A stretch of 64,000 bases of DNA from Maribacter thermophilus (GTDB taxonomy: Bacteria; Bacteroidota; Bacteroidia; Flavobacteriales; Flavobacteriaceae): the NCBI RefSeq assembly GCF_001020565.1, contig NZ_LDAS01000001.1:3847002-3911001 (forward strand), written 5' to 3'. Position 1 is the first letter of the stretch; each line of letters opens with the position of its first letter. Both the position numbers and the translations under genes were made by a program. The notes beneath the pieces were generated by a model. The model saw only the letters and a list, made by a program, of their open reading frames with translations, was not told the DNA's origin and made no database searches. Positions 46,541 to 56,298 of this stretch are shown here, piece by piece.

Positions 46541-47029
46541 ATGGCAAAAAAGAAGAAAATTAGTTTTGATATTACTGTTTATGATTCTTTGAACGAATTG
46601 AAGGAATCTGACCGAAAATTATTGGGTCTGGCCGTTGAGGCTAGAAAAAATGCGTATGCTCCTTACTCTAAATTTAATGTGGGCGCGGCCGTATTGCTAG
46701 AAAATGGAGAGGTCGAAATAGGCAGTAATCAAGAAAATGCCTCATATCCTTCGGGGCTATGTGCGGAAAGGGTAGCGATCTTTCATGCGGGGGCGAAGTT
46801 TCCGGGGGTGCCAGTAAAGACTATAGCCATTACGGCAGCTTCGGAAGATTACGAGGTAACGGTCCCGGCTGCACCCTGTGGTAATTGTCGGCAAGCTATT
46901 TTTGAATACGAATTCAAGCAAAAATCTCCGATAAGGCTATTGCTTATGGGGGCTAGTGGAAGTATTGTGGAATGTGCGTCGCTAGAGGATATTCTTCCTT
47001 TAGGTTTTAATAATACCTACCTAAAATAG
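46541..47029 (+). CDS. cdd: Cytidine deaminase
   Basis: This 162-residue zinc enzyme deaminates cytidine and deoxycytidine to uridine forms in pyrimidine salvage. The zinc and proton-transfer motif C74-A-E76 and the ligand pair P-C113-G-N-C116 are intact. Length fits the homotetrameric class with a short N-terminal extension. It sits between porV and pdhA, a common flavobacterial arrangement. Confidence 0.95.
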   Translation: MAKKKKISFDITVYDSLNELKESDRKLLGLAVEARKNAYAPYSKFNVGAAVLLENGEVEIGSNQENASYPSGLCAERVAIFHAGAKFPGVPVKTIAITAASEDYEVTVPAAPCGNCRQAIFEYEFKQKSPIRLLLMGASGSIVECASLEDILPLGFNNTYLK

Positions 47030-47216
47030 GTAAGGTTTATGGATTGGCCATAATTCACTTCAAACAGATTTTTTGTTATGGCTGTAATTTCTTTCCGCTT
47101 TTGCTTTTATTTTTTTTATCCATTCATTTATATGTGTATTTTTGCTTTCTTGTGGTGTGCATGTAGACTCTATACCATGAGTCTAACTAATTTGTAATAA
47201 ATTCATAAAAAAATCG

Positions 47217-48215
47217 ATGGAAAAAATTACCAAGGAAACTTATTTGAAATGGTACGAGGACATGTTTTTTTGGCGAAAGTTTGAAGATAAGCTTGCCGCA
47301 GTATACATTCAACAAAAGGTGAGGGGTTTCCTTCACTTGTACAATGGTCAAGAAGCTGTACTCGCCGGTGCCTTGCACGCAATGGATTTGACTAAGGATA
47401 GGATGATTACTGCATACAGGAATCATGTGCAACCCATAGGTATGGGGGTTGATCCTAGAAAAGTGATGGCAGAGCTGTACGGAAAAGTGACAGGTACTTC
47501 TAAAGGTATGGGTGGTTCTATGCACATATTTTCAAAAGAACATCGTTTTCATGGTGGTCATGGTATTGTTGGGGGACAAATTCCTTTAGGTGCAGGTATG
47601 GCGTTCGGTGATAAGTATCACGGTCGTGATGCCGTAACTATATGTTATATGGGAGATGGTGCCGTAAGGCAAGGGTCTCTTCATGAAACATTCAATTTGG
47701 CCATGTTGTGGCAATTACCGGTCGTATTTGTTTGTGAGAACAATGGATATGCGATGGGTACATCTGTAGCGAGAACATCGTTTTCAACCGATATTTGGAA
47801 ATTAGGTCTAGGGTATGAAATGCCTTGTGGTCCGGTAGATGGGATGAATCCTGTGACCGTTGCCCAAGAAATGAGTAAGGCCATAGAAAGAGCCAGGTCT
47901 GGAGGAGGACCTACTTTCTTGGAGATGAAAACCTATCGTTATAGAGGGCACTCCATGTCAGATGCACAACACTATAGAACCAAGGAAGAAGTAGAAGAAT
48001 ACAAGAAGATAGACCCTATAACACAGGTTTTAGAGGTTATAAAAGAGAAAAACTACGCTACCGACGAAGAAATCAAAGAGATAGACAATAGGGTCAAAGC
48101 TTTGGTGAAGGAGTGTGAGGAATTTGCAGAGAAATCAGATTATCCCCCAGTAAATCAATTGTACGATGTGGTTTACGAACAAGAGGATTTTCCATTTGTT
48201 CAACATAAATTGTAA
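47217..48215 (+). CDS. pdhA: Pyruvate dehydrogenase E1 component, alpha subunit
   Basis: This 332-residue subunit binds thiamine diphosphate and, with a beta subunit encoded elsewhere, decarboxylates pyruvate. The cofactor motif begins at G146-D147-G148 (MGDGAVRQGS) and ends with ENNGYAMGTS. The phosphorylation-loop region YRYRGHSMSD is present. The E2 gene follows 4 bases downstream. Upstream 187 bases hold no recognised element. Confidence 0.95.
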   Translation: MEKITKETYLKWYEDMFFWRKFEDKLAAVYIQQKVRGFLHLYNGQEAVLAGALHAMDLTKDRMITAYRNHVQPIGMGVDPRKVMAELYGKVTGTSKGMGGSMHIFSKEHRFHGGHGIVGGQIPLGAGMAFGDKYHGRDAVTICYMGDGAVRQGSLHETFNLAMLWQLPVVFVCENNGYAMGTSVARTSFSTDIWKLGLGYEMPCGPVDGMNPVTVAQEMSKAIERARSGGGPTFLEMKTYRYRGHSMSDAQHYRTKEEVEEYKKIDPITQVLEVIKEKNYATDEEIKEIDNRVKALVKECEEFAEKSDYPPVNQLYDVVYEQEDFPFVQHKL

Positions 48216-48219
48216 GTAA

Positions 48220-49872
48220 ATGGCTGAAGTAGTAAACATGCCCCGATTAAGCGATACCATGGAAGAAGGTACCGTAGCGAAGTGGTTAAAAAATGTCGGA
48301 GACAAAGTCGAGGAAGGTGATATTCTTGCCGAGATCGAAACCGACAAGGCCACCATGGAGTTTGAATCTTTTCACGAAGGAACCCTTTTACATATAGGTG
48401 TAAAAGAGGGGGAAGGAGCTCCGGTTGACTCACTTTTGGCTATTATTGGTGAGGAAGGTGAAGATATTTCGGGATTATTGAACGGTAGCGCCGATTCTAA
48501 ACCAGAAGAAAGTAACGCCGAGGCCGCTGAGGTGGTACAGGATTCAGAAAAAAGTTCAGATACTACAGCGTCTGCAGAAATTCCGGAAGGAGTAGAAGTT
48601 GTTAAAATGCCACGTCTGAGCGATACTATGGAAGAAGGTACCGTGGCCGCTTGGTTGAAGAAAGTGGGAGACGACGTAGAGGAAGGTGATATTCTTGCCG
48701 AAATAGAAACGGATAAGGCTACTATGGAATTTGAGTCTTTTTACTCCGGAAAGCTTTTGTACATTGGGGTTCAAGAGGGAGAATCATCACCCGTGGATGC
48801 GGTACTTGCGGTGATTGGCCCAGAAGGTACCGATGTTGATGCCGTTTTAAACGCCAAACCGGGTGCGACAAAGAATGAAGTGGTAGAAACAAAAGAAACT
48901 GCCGGTTCTTCTGAAGATAAAAAAGATAATGCCACGTCGACGCCATCGGGTTCAACAACCGTATCGGACAGTGGTCGCATTTTAGCTTCCCCATTGGCAA
49001 AAAGAATAGCAAAGGACAAAGGCATAGATTTATCCAAAGTTACCGGAACAGGTGATAACGGTAGAATTATCAAAAAGGATATTGAAAATTATAAGCCGAT
49101 TGAAGAGGTTACAAGTGCATCTGCACCAGTAGCAAAAGAAGAGAAGGTCTCTGCAGCTCCGGTTGTTTCCATGGCACTTCCGTCAGGGGAAGAAGGGGTA
49201 GAGGAAACTAAGAACTCCAATATGCGTAAGGCAATCGCTAGGGCGTTGGGTAACTCTAAATTCACGGCACCGCACTTTTATTTGACCATAGAAGTGGATA
49301 TGGACAATGCCAAGAAGTCACGGGCACAAATTAATAGTTTGCCAGATACAAAGGTCTCTTTTAATGACATGGTATTAAAAGCATGTGCCATGGCTTTAAG
49401 AAAACATCCGCAGGTGAATACAACATGGAATGGCGATACTACTATACAGTATAAGCATATTCACATGGGGGTTGCCGTGGCTGTTGATGAAGGTTTGGTC
49501 GTTCCTGTAGTAAAGCACGCCGATTTGTTAGGACTAACACAAATAGGAAGTGCCGTGAAAGATTTGGCCGGAAAAGCACGTAATAAGAAAATTACCCCTG
49601 CAGAAATGGAAGGGAGTACTTTTACCGTCTCTAATTTAGGTATGTTTGGTATTCAGGAGTTTACGTCCATTATCAATCAGCCTAATTCTGCCATATTATC
49701 CGTGGGGGCTATAGAGGAAAAACCGGTTGTAAAGAACGGTGAAATTGTCGTTGGAAGTACCATGAAATTGACATTGGCCTGTGATCACAGAACCGTTGAT
49801 GGTGCCGTAGGGGCTCAGTTCTTGCAGACCTTAAGGTCCTATATAGAAAATCCGGTAACGATGTTAGCATAA
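48220..49872 (+). CDS. Pyruvate dehydrogenase E2, dihydrolipoamide acetyltransferase
   Basis: This 550-residue core subunit transfers acetyl groups to CoA. Two lipoyl domains are visible with lipoylation sites K43 and K166, each in ETDKATMEFES. A linker leads to the peripheral subunit-binding domain (LASPLAKRIAKDKGIDLSKVTGTG, in parts), then an Ala/Pro/Glu linker and the catalytic domain, with H523 and D527 in DHRTVDGA. It is coupled with pdhA at a 4-base gap and ends before a hairpin terminator. Confidence 0.96.
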   Translation: MAEVVNMPRLSDTMEEGTVAKWLKNVGDKVEEGDILAEIETDKATMEFESFHEGTLLHIGVKEGEGAPVDSLLAIIGEEGEDISGLLNGSADSKPEESNAEAAEVVQDSEKSSDTTASAEIPEGVEVVKMPRLSDTMEEGTVAAWLKKVGDDVEEGDILAEIETDKATMEFESFYSGKLLYIGVQEGESSPVDAVLAVIGPEGTDVDAVLNAKPGATKNEVVETKETAGSSEDKKDNATSTPSGSTTVSDSGRILASPLAKRIAKDKGIDLSKVTGTGDNGRIIKKDIENYKPIEEVTSASAPVAKEEKVSAAPVVSMALPSGEEGVEETKNSNMRKAIARALGNSKFTAPHFYLTIEVDMDNAKKSRAQINSLPDTKVSFNDMVLKACAMALRKHPQVNTTWNGDTTIQYKHIHMGVAVAVDEGLVVPVVKHADLLGLTQIGSAVKDLAGKARNKKITPAEMEGSTFTVSNLGMFGIQEFTSIINQPNSAILSVGAIEEKPVVKNGEIVVGSTMKLTLACDHRTVDGAVGAQFLQTLRSYIENPVTMLA

Positions 49873-49893
49873 TAAACATCTATCGAATAAGAT

Positions 49894-49925
49894 AAAAAAA
49901 GCATCTCTTAAGGGATGCTTTTTTT
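49894..49925 (+). terminator. Hairpin terminator after the pdh genes
   Basis: GCATCTC (49901-49907) pairs with GGGATGC (49912-49918), including one G-T pair, with an A run before and a T run after, so it may work in both directions. It lies 28 bases after the E2 stop. Confidence 0.85.
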
Positions 49926-49962
49926 ATCTTTAAAAATTATTATTACCATATATACGAATCGT

Positions 49963-50985
49963 ATGAAACAATATTTAAGTTTACTGTTTGTCATTTTGTT
50001 GACTTCTTGTGGGTCAAAGAAAATTTCCAATGAAGTAGAATTGAATCCTACTAATCCAAAGGGCTTAAAAGGAAGTGTTGTGGCCACAAACCCAAACAAG
50101 GGGCAAAGTTCTAAGATTGGGTTTACTTCTCCTTCAGAAGTAGGTAAGTTGATGGGGTTTTTGGCCTCTGACGAACTTCAGGGAAGAGATTCCGGTAGCG
50201 AGGGTATTGCCAAGGCCGCCACGTTTATCGAGGGTATTCTGCAAGAAAATGGTGTAAGGCCCTATTTTGTTTCGTATCGTGATACCCTGAACAATTTTGA
50301 TAAAGTAGCTTATAACGTTGTAGGTGTTTTGGAAGGGAACGACGCTGGTTTAAAGAACGAATATATTGTTTTGGGAGCTCATTATGACCATATTGGTATC
50401 ATAAGCCCCGAAGGAGATGATGAGATTGCCAATGGCGCCAATGACAATGCTTCGGGTACAAGTACACTTTTAGAATTGGCAAGATACTTCGGGAAAACAA
50501 AGTCGAATAAGAGGAGTATTATTTTTGCTTTTTTCAGTGCAGAGGAAAAAGGATTGTTGGGTTCTAGGCATTTGGCTTCAAAATTGAAAGGAGAAAGTAT
50601 AGATCTTTATGCGATGTTGAATTTTGAAATGGTAGGGGTTCCCATGGTGGGTAAGGACCATTTATTGTATTTAACGGGGTACGAACTTTCTAATTTAGCG
50701 GAGGTCAGTAATAAATATGCAGGTGAAAAAATTGCTGGGTTTCTTCCAAAGGCAAAAGAGTTGGGTCTTTTCAAACGCTCTGATAACTATGCTTTTCATC
50801 AAGAATTCAATGTGCCGTCCCAAACGTATAGTACGTTTGATTTTACCAACTTCGGACATTACCATAAGGTAGGTGATGAAAATGAAGAAATGGACTATGG
50901 GCATATGGCAAATGTTATAAATAAAATGATACCCGTGGTTATGGGTATTGCCAATGCCCCGGAAAAGGAAATAAAATATAATTAA
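49963..50985 (+). CDS. M28-family zinc aminopeptidase-like lipoprotein
   Basis: With the start at 49963 the 340-residue protein has a proper signal peptide and lipobox LTSC (residue ~17); the longer frame opening at 49915 begins inside the terminator and is rejected. Zinc-site motifs of M28 peptidases are present: GAHYDHIG with H140, GANDNASG with D161, and FSAEEKGLLGS. It is probably anchored in the periplasm or at the outer membrane and removes N-terminal residues from peptides. Substrate is unknown. Confidence 0.9.
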   Translation: MKQYLSLLFVILLTSCGSKKISNEVELNPTNPKGLKGSVVATNPNKGQSSKIGFTSPSEVGKLMGFLASDELQGRDSGSEGIAKAATFIEGILQENGVRPYFVSYRDTLNNFDKVAYNVVGVLEGNDAGLKNEYIVLGAHYDHIGIISPEGDDEIANGANDNASGTSTLLELARYFGKTKSNKRSIIFAFFSAEEKGLLGSRHLASKLKGESIDLYAMLNFEMVGVPMVGKDHLLYLTGYELSNLAEVSNKYAGEKIAGFLPKAKELGLFKRSDNYAFHQEFNVPSQTYSTFDFTNFGHYHKVGDENEEMDYGHMANVINKMIPVVMGIANAPEKEIKYN

Positions 50986-50990
50986 AAATA

Positions 50991-51671
50991 ATGGCCAAAG
51001 TAATAATAACAGGTGCAAGTAGGGGCATTGGTTTTGAAATGGCACAATTGTTCGCCAATGAAAACCATGAGGTATTGGCATTGTCCAGAAATGAAAGACC
51101 TATAAAGGATTTAGGGAATAAAAATATTCGAACTTTTCCTTTTGATATTTCAAAAGAGGATGATTTGAATACACTTAGGGCCTTTCTTGAAAAAGAGTGG
51201 CAAGAAGTGGATATATTAATCAACAATGCAGGCAAATTATTGAACAAACCGTTTTCCGAAACCTCGATTAAAGAATTTAAGGAAGTTTATGAGGTCAATG
51301 TTTTTGGGGTAGCGGCAATTACAAGATTAGTAATCCCGTTGATGGGCAAAAATGGGCATGTGATTACCTGTAGCTCTATGGGCGGTGTACAGGGTAGTGT
51401 TAAGTTTCCGGGGCTTTCGGCATATAGTTCCAGTAAGGGAGCCGTAATAACACTTACAGAATTGCTTGCGGAGGAATATAAAGAAACCGGGCCATCCTTT
51501 AATGTTTTGGCATTGGGTGCCGTACAGACCGAAATGTTGGAAGAGGCTTTTCCTGGGTATGAGGCGCCCACAACTCCAGAACAAATGGCACGTTACATCA
51601 AAGATTTTGCGCTAAACGGCAATCAGCTTTTTAATGGTAAATTGATTCAGGTTTCCAATTCAACGCCATAG
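50991..51671 (+). CDS. Short-chain dehydrogenase/reductase
   Basis: This 226-residue SDR has the cofactor loop TGASRGIGFEMA at the N-terminus and the catalytic YSSSK motif near residue 145. It begins 5 bases after the M28 peptidase gene and converges with the cyclophilin gene two bases away. The substrate cannot be inferred. Confidence 0.88.
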   Translation: MAKVIITGASRGIGFEMAQLFANENHEVLALSRNERPIKDLGNKNIRTFPFDISKEDDLNTLRAFLEKEWQEVDILINNAGKLLNKPFSETSIKEFKEVYEVNVFGVAAITRLVIPLMGKNGHVITCSSMGGVQGSVKFPGLSAYSSSKGAVITLTELLAEEYKETGPSFNVLALGAVQTEMLEEAFPGYEAPTTPEQMARYIKDFALNGNQLFNGKLIQVSNSTP

Positions 51672-51673
51672 AG

Positions 51674-52294
51674 TTATTTTAATAGAACAGCTTTGTGTAT
51701 GGTGTCCAATTTGGGGAACATTTTTATAAAATCGGACTTGTTGGAGTACATTAGATCAAGGGAGCCCATTGTCTTATCTCCGTAACCGGAATATAAAGAA
51801 GAGACAACATCCATTCCCTTGGTAACTTTTCCAAAAGTAGGGAAGCCTTTTACATCATTATAAAATATGGTGTCCAGGCGTTCATTATCACTTAGGTTTA
51901 TGAAGAGGTCGGTTGCTCTGGTTTCTGGACCGCTTCTCGCAAAACTTATTGTCCCCATTGTGTTGCCCTGAACAACCTTTTCATCGGGGACTTTTACACT
52001 GCTCCAATTGTTTATGCTTGTAGAGTCACTACTGCCAAACTGAGCTACAAAACCTGGGTTCACCCTATAAAATAGTTGATTGTCAAAATAACGATGCTTA
52101 ACGAGTTGATAAAACCTATCCGCCGCTTGTGGTGAAAGTTTACGGTCTACCTCTATTTCAAAGGTCCCTTTTGAGGTTTCGAATTGAACTTTGTAATGTA
52201 ATGGCGAAATTTCTTCTGTCCATTTTTTGTTGAACAGTTTAGGAGAGCAACTAACGATTGCCAAGAAAATTAGGGTAAAAAAATACTTCCTCAT
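51674..52294 (-). CDS. Cyclophilin-type peptidyl-prolyl isomerase lipoprotein
   Basis: With the start at 52294 the 206-residue protein opens with a signal peptide and lipobox IVSC (residue ~15); an in-frame ATG seven codons earlier is less likely. The cyclophilin domain is recognisable from FETSKGTFEIEVDRKLSPQAADRFYQLV (in parts), YFDNQLFYRVNPGFVAQFG, GTISFARSGPETRATDLFINL and FGKVTKGMDVV. It would help protein folding in the periplasm. Confidence 0.9.
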   Translation of the reverse strand: MRKYFFTLIFLAIVSCSPKLFNKKWTEEISPLHYKVQFETSKGTFEIEVDRKLSPQAADRFYQLVKHRYFDNQLFYRVNPGFVAQFGSSDSTSINNWSSVKVPDEKVVQGNTMGTISFARSGPETRATDLFINLSDNERLDTIFYNDVKGFPTFGKVTKGMDVVSSLYSGYGDKTMGSLDLMYSNKSDFIKMFPKLDTIHKAVLLK

Positions 52295-52376
52295 AATTAA
52301 TGAATATGGTATCAATAGTACTATAATCGTTGTTTAATAACAAATAGATAATATTTTTTCAGGTATTTTTGCAGTA

Positions 52377-52979
52377 ATGGAAGAAGTTCTTCGAAAATAT
52401 ATACCGGAACGGGCCGCTTCGTCCTGTATGGAGCTTATTAGAACAAATGAGGTTCATTTGAAAATAGTTAATGAGAGGGTTACCAGACATGGTGATTATA
52501 GAAGGCTGGCAGATGGAAAACATCTGATAACAGTAAATGCCACCCTTAATAAATACCGGTTTCTAATAACCTTGATTCATGAAATTGCACACTTGGTAGC
52601 ATTTAAAAAGTATGGCAGACATATTAAACCACATGGTGTTGAGTGGAAGAAGACGTTTCAATATTTGATGCTTCCTTTTATACGGCCAGAAATATTTCCA
52701 TCGAAACTTTTACCCCTTTTAGCGAAACATTTCAGGAATCCGAAGGCAAGTAGCAGTACCGATGCAATGTTGTCCGTAGCTTTGCAACAGTTTGATGAAC
52801 AACAAGAAAAGAAAACATACGTTTTTGAGTTACCCATTGGTAGCATTTTTAAGATTTACAACGGAAAGTTGTTCAAAAAAGGAAATAAAAGGGTAAAAAG
52901 ATATGAATGTATAGAGTTGAATACAGGAAAAATGTATCTTTTTCAACCCAATGCCGTGGTTGAACTTATAAATAGTTGA
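52377..52979 (+). CDS. SprT-like domain protein
   Basis: This 200-residue cytoplasmic protein carries the zinc-metallopeptidase motif H68-E69-I-A-H72 with a further histidine near H86 in KPHGVEW. A SprT-type C-terminal zinc ribbon is only suggested by FKKGNKRVKRYECIELNTGK, which has a single cysteine, so the ribbon is incomplete. Substrate and role are unknown. It lies directly upstream of the manC-like gene (3-base gap). A TATTTTTG at 52364-52371 may be its -7 element. Confidence 0.85.
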   Translation: MEEVLRKYIPERAASSCMELIRTNEVHLKIVNERVTRHGDYRRLADGKHLITVNATLNKYRFLITLIHEIAHLVAFKKYGRHIKPHGVEWKKTFQYLMLPFIRPEIFPSKLLPLLAKHFRNPKASSSTDAMLSVALQQFDEQQEKKTYVFELPIGSIFKIYNGKLFKKGNKRVKRYECIELNTGKMYLFQPNAVVELINS

Positions 52980-52982
52980 AAA

Positions 52983-54062
52983 ATGAATAAAAATTATTAC
53001 GCAGTGTTAATGGCAGGTGGAGTTGGTTCCAGATTTTGGCCGATAAGTACGTCGGAATACCCAAAACAATTTCACGATATGCTCGGAACAGGTGAGACAC
53101 TTATTCAAAAAACGTTTCAACGACTTAATAAGTTCATTCCGACAGAAAATATCTTGATTTTGACCAACGAGCGCTATAATGATTTGGTGTTGGAACAATT
53201 ACCAATGGTAAAACAGGATCAGGTAGTGTTAGAACCTGCTATGAGAAATACGGCGCCCTGTATTCTATATGCAGCTTTGAAAATCCAGAAAATGAACCCA
53301 AATGGGGTAATGATCGTAGCCCCAAGTGACCATTGGATAGAAGATGAGGATGCCTTTGCGAGAGATGTTGTTACATGTTTTGATAAATGCGAAAAAGAAG
53401 AAGTGTTGTGTACTTTGGGTATAAAACCAACATTTCCGAATACGGGGTTTGGGTATATAGAATATGATAAGGAAGATACCGATGAGGTTAAGAAGGTAAA
53501 TCAATTTAGGGAGAAACCTGACTATGAAACGGCAAAGGAGTTTTTGGTGCAGGGTAATTTTTTATGGAACGCGGGCATATTTATGTGGAGTGTAAAGACC
53601 ATAGTAAATGCGTTTAAAAATTACCAACCTGCTCAATATCAAATTTTTATAAATGGATTAGCTTGCTTAAATTCGGAAGAGGAAACAGGGTTTATAGCTG
53701 AAAACTACCCAAAGGCCGAAAATATTTCTATAGATTATGCAATTCTAGAAAAATCGGAAGCTATTTATGTGCTGGCCGCTACCTTTGATTGGAACGATTT
53801 GGGTACATGGGGATCTCTTTTTGATAAATTGGATAAAGACAGTACCGGGAATGCGGTAGTGAATGCACAGTTGCTGCCAGAAGATGCTACCGGCAATATG
53901 ATCAGAACATCTAAGGATAAAATTGTTGTGGTCGATGGTTTAAAAGATTATATAATTGTAGATAAAGAAGATGTACTTTTGATATACCCGAAAACCAAAG
54001 AACAAGATATAAAAAAGGTATTGAACAAAGTAAAGGACAAATTTGGTAACAAGTACGCATAG
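52983..54062 (+). CDS. Mannose-1-phosphate guanylyltransferase
   Basis: This 359-residue enzyme makes GDP-mannose for surface polysaccharides. The nucleotide motif AGGVGSRFWPIS and the PKQF site occur at the N-terminus; VVLEPAMRNTAPC, PSDHW, FREKPDYETA, FLWNAGIFMW and FDWNDLGTWGSL are family signatures. It lacks the isomerase half found in bifunctional enzymes, as is normal for this length. The DUF389 gene follows 2 bases later. Confidence 0.94.
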   Translation: MNKNYYAVLMAGGVGSRFWPISTSEYPKQFHDMLGTGETLIQKTFQRLNKFIPTENILILTNERYNDLVLEQLPMVKQDQVVLEPAMRNTAPCILYAALKIQKMNPNGVMIVAPSDHWIEDEDAFARDVVTCFDKCEKEEVLCTLGIKPTFPNTGFGYIEYDKEDTDEVKKVNQFREKPDYETAKEFLVQGNFLWNAGIFMWSVKTIVNAFKNYQPAQYQIFINGLACLNSEEETGFIAENYPKAENISIDYAILEKSEAIYVLAATFDWNDLGTWGSLFDKLDKDSTGNAVVNAQLLPEDATGNMIRTSKDKIVVVDGLKDYIIVDKEDVLLIYPKTKEQDIKKVLNKVKDKFGNKYA

Positions 54063-54064
54063 GT

Positions 54065-55534
54065 ATGCAAGAAAAATTAGATCAAGATAATATTACACCT
54101 AGTGAGAAGCCAACGGATAGTGGTGAAGAGGTAAAAAAGGACTTTTGGGGCCTGTTGGGGAGTATAAAGAAGTTTCTTTTGGAATTGTTGGACATAAGGG
54201 CCAATACCGATCAAGAAGCGACCAAAGAGGCCATAATCGCCGATATACCTTTTAAAGGCCATACGTCGTGGATTCTTATATGTTCTATTTTTATAGCTTC
54301 TATTGGTTTAAATGCCAACTCTACCGCAGTGGTTATCGGTGCCATGTTAATTTCACCCTTAATGGGGCCTATTTTAGGTATAGGCCTCTCTATAGGTATT
54401 AATGATATTGACACATTAAAGAGGTCGTTAAAAAACTTTGGGGTGATGGTGGTGCTTAGTGTTCTCACTGCTTTCCTTTTTTTTAAATTTTTTCCGCTTA
54501 GGGATGAGTCTTCTGAACTATTGGCAAGAACGGCCCCGGATATACGCGATGTACTGATCGCCTTTTTTGGTGGTTTGGCCCTTGTGATAGCGAGGGCAAA
54601 AAAAGGAACCATTGCCAGTGTTATTTTTGGGGTGGCCATTGCAACGGCATTGATGCCTCCTCTGTGCACCGTTGGGTTCGGATTGGCTATCGGTAATTGG
54701 GACTACGCCAGTGGTGCCATGTACCTATTTACGATCAATACCATTTTCATAGCCATGGCTACGTTTTTGGTAATAAAGTTGTTGCGTTTTCCTATGGTGC
54801 GCTATGTCAATTCTCAAAGGAGAAGGTTGATAGCCAGGCTTGCTTCGGCCGTGGCCATAGCTGTGATGATTCCGGCAGGAATCACTTTTTGGGATGCCTT
54901 GCAAGAATCATTGTTTAAAAAACAGGCAAATGAGTTTATTGCTGAAAATATAATTCCCTATAAATTTTCGGGACAAGGTAGGTTTTTAAAGGATTTTACG
55001 GACTTGGAATATAATCACGGTGAAAATTCGCTTATAGCTGTAGTTTTTATGGGGAGTGAGGCAATACCCGATAATGTAATCGAAACATGGCGGGCCAAGC
55101 TTATGGAAGACCCAAGGCTCAAGAATACGGAGTTGCAAATTATCCAAGGTGGACAGAATGACGAGGTGGATCAGCTCAAGTATGTAAACGAGTTGTATGA
55201 GTCGCAAAAAAACCAATTATCCAGCAAAGAGGATCAAATTGCCTTTTTAGAATCTGAATTGGCAAAAATGAAGGAAAGAACCAAGTGGCAAATTCCATTT
55301 GGCGAAATTAGTCAAGAGGCGAAAGCCAACTATGAAAACTTGTCAAGGTTGGGGTATTCCTATTTGATTTCTACCGATTTTGAAAAGACCGATACGATAC
55401 CCGTTTTTGAAGTTACCTGGAAGAAACAGGCCAAACGATATCAGACCGAAAAGGATGTGAAAAAATTGCAGGAATGGTTAAAACTTCGTCTTAACAATAA
55501 TAAAATTCAGGTAAAAGAAGTAATAGCGGATTAA
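54065..55534 (+). CDS. DUF389-family membrane protein
   Basis: This 489-residue protein has an N-terminal soluble part and a six-or-so-helix membrane core (about residues 70-280) with SIGLNANSTAVVIGAMLISPLMGPILGIGL (in parts) and IATALMPPLCTVGFGLA, the hallmark of DUF389 (TIGR00341-like) proteins. The C-terminal ~200 residues are soluble and contain a coiled coil near 375-405. Function is unknown in the family. It ends overlapping the convergent mlaF-like gene by four bases. Confidence 0.88.
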   Translation: MQEKLDQDNITPSEKPTDSGEEVKKDFWGLLGSIKKFLLELLDIRANTDQEATKEAIIADIPFKGHTSWILICSIFIASIGLNANSTAVVIGAMLISPLMGPILGIGLSIGINDIDTLKRSLKNFGVMVVLSVLTAFLFFKFFPLRDESSELLARTAPDIRDVLIAFFGGLALVIARAKKGTIASVIFGVAIATALMPPLCTVGFGLAIGNWDYASGAMYLFTINTIFIAMATFLVIKLLRFPMVRYVNSQRRRLIARLASAVAIAVMIPAGITFWDALQESLFKKQANEFIAENIIPYKFSGQGRFLKDFTDLEYNHGENSLIAVVFMGSEAIPDNVIETWRAKLMEDPRLKNTELQIIQGGQNDEVDQLKYVNELYESQKNQLSSKEDQIAFLESELAKMKERTKWQIPFGEISQEAKANYENLSRLGYSYLISTDFEKTDTIPVFEVTWKKQAKRYQTEKDVKKLQEWLKLRLNNNKIQVKEVIAD

Positions 55535-56298
55535 TTTCGCTCTTCAATATACATTTGGCGCACTTTTTTGAAAAGATCGGATGAATAAACAAAATTGGTA
55601 ACGGCTTCGTTATCGGTTTTGAAAATTTCATTTTTTGTGCCTTCCCATTCCTTAAGGCCATCTTTTAAGAAAAGAATTTTTTCGCCTATTTGCATCACGG
55701 AGTTCATATCGTGCGTATTGATAATGGTGGTGATGTCGAACTCTTCGGTTATCTCTTTTATTAGGTTATCTATAAGAATGGCGGTTTTTGGATCTAGACC
55801 AGAATTTGGCTCATCGCAAAAAAGATATTTGGGGTTCATTACAATAGCCCTTGCAATGGCTACGCGCTTTTGCATACCTCCAGAAATTTCGGCGGGGAAT
55901 TTATGATGGGCGTCTACAAGGTTTACACGTTTTAATACGGTGTTAACCCGGTCTTCCATTTCAGATTTGGATTGGTTGGTGAACATTTCCAAAGGAAATT
56001 TAACATTTCCTTCCACGGTCATACTATCAAAGAGGGCACTGCCTTGAAACACCATTCCCATTTCTTGCCGTAACGCTCTTTTTTCTTTTTCTGTTAGGCT
56101 AGAATATGTTTTTCCATCATAAACAATAGATCCTTTTTCAGGAGAGAACAGTCCTAAAAGACATTTCAGGAAGACTGTTTTACCAGAGCCGCTCTGGCCT
56201 ATTATTAAATTGGTTTTTCCGTTTTCAAAGGTGGTTGAAATACCTTTAAGAATATGGGCATCACCAAAAGATTTATGAATATCGTTTACTTCGATCAT
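55531..56298 (-). CDS. ABC transporter ATPase, MlaF-type
   Basis: With its start at 56298 the protein has 255 residues. Walker A GQSGSGKT (34-41), signature ISGGMQKR, and Walker B YLFCDEPNSGLD are intact. The start overlaps the stop of the permease gene by one base, so a longer frame opening at 56358 is rejected. The pair forms the inner-membrane part of an Mla-type lipid transporter; the MCE substrate-binding gene is not in the window. Confidence 0.92.
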   Translation of the reverse strand: MIEVNDIHKSFGDAHILKGISTTFENGKTNLIIGQSGSGKTVFLKCLLGLFSPEKGSIVYDGKTYSSLTEKEKRALRQEMGMVFQGSALFDSMTVEGNVKFPLEMFTNQSKSEMEDRVNTVLKRVNLVDAHHKFPAEISGGMQKRVAIARAIVMNPKYLFCDEPNSGLDPKTAILIDNLIKEITEEFDITTIINTHDMNSVMQIGEKILFLKDGLKEWEGTKNEIFKTDNEAVTNFVYSSDLFKKVRQMYIEERN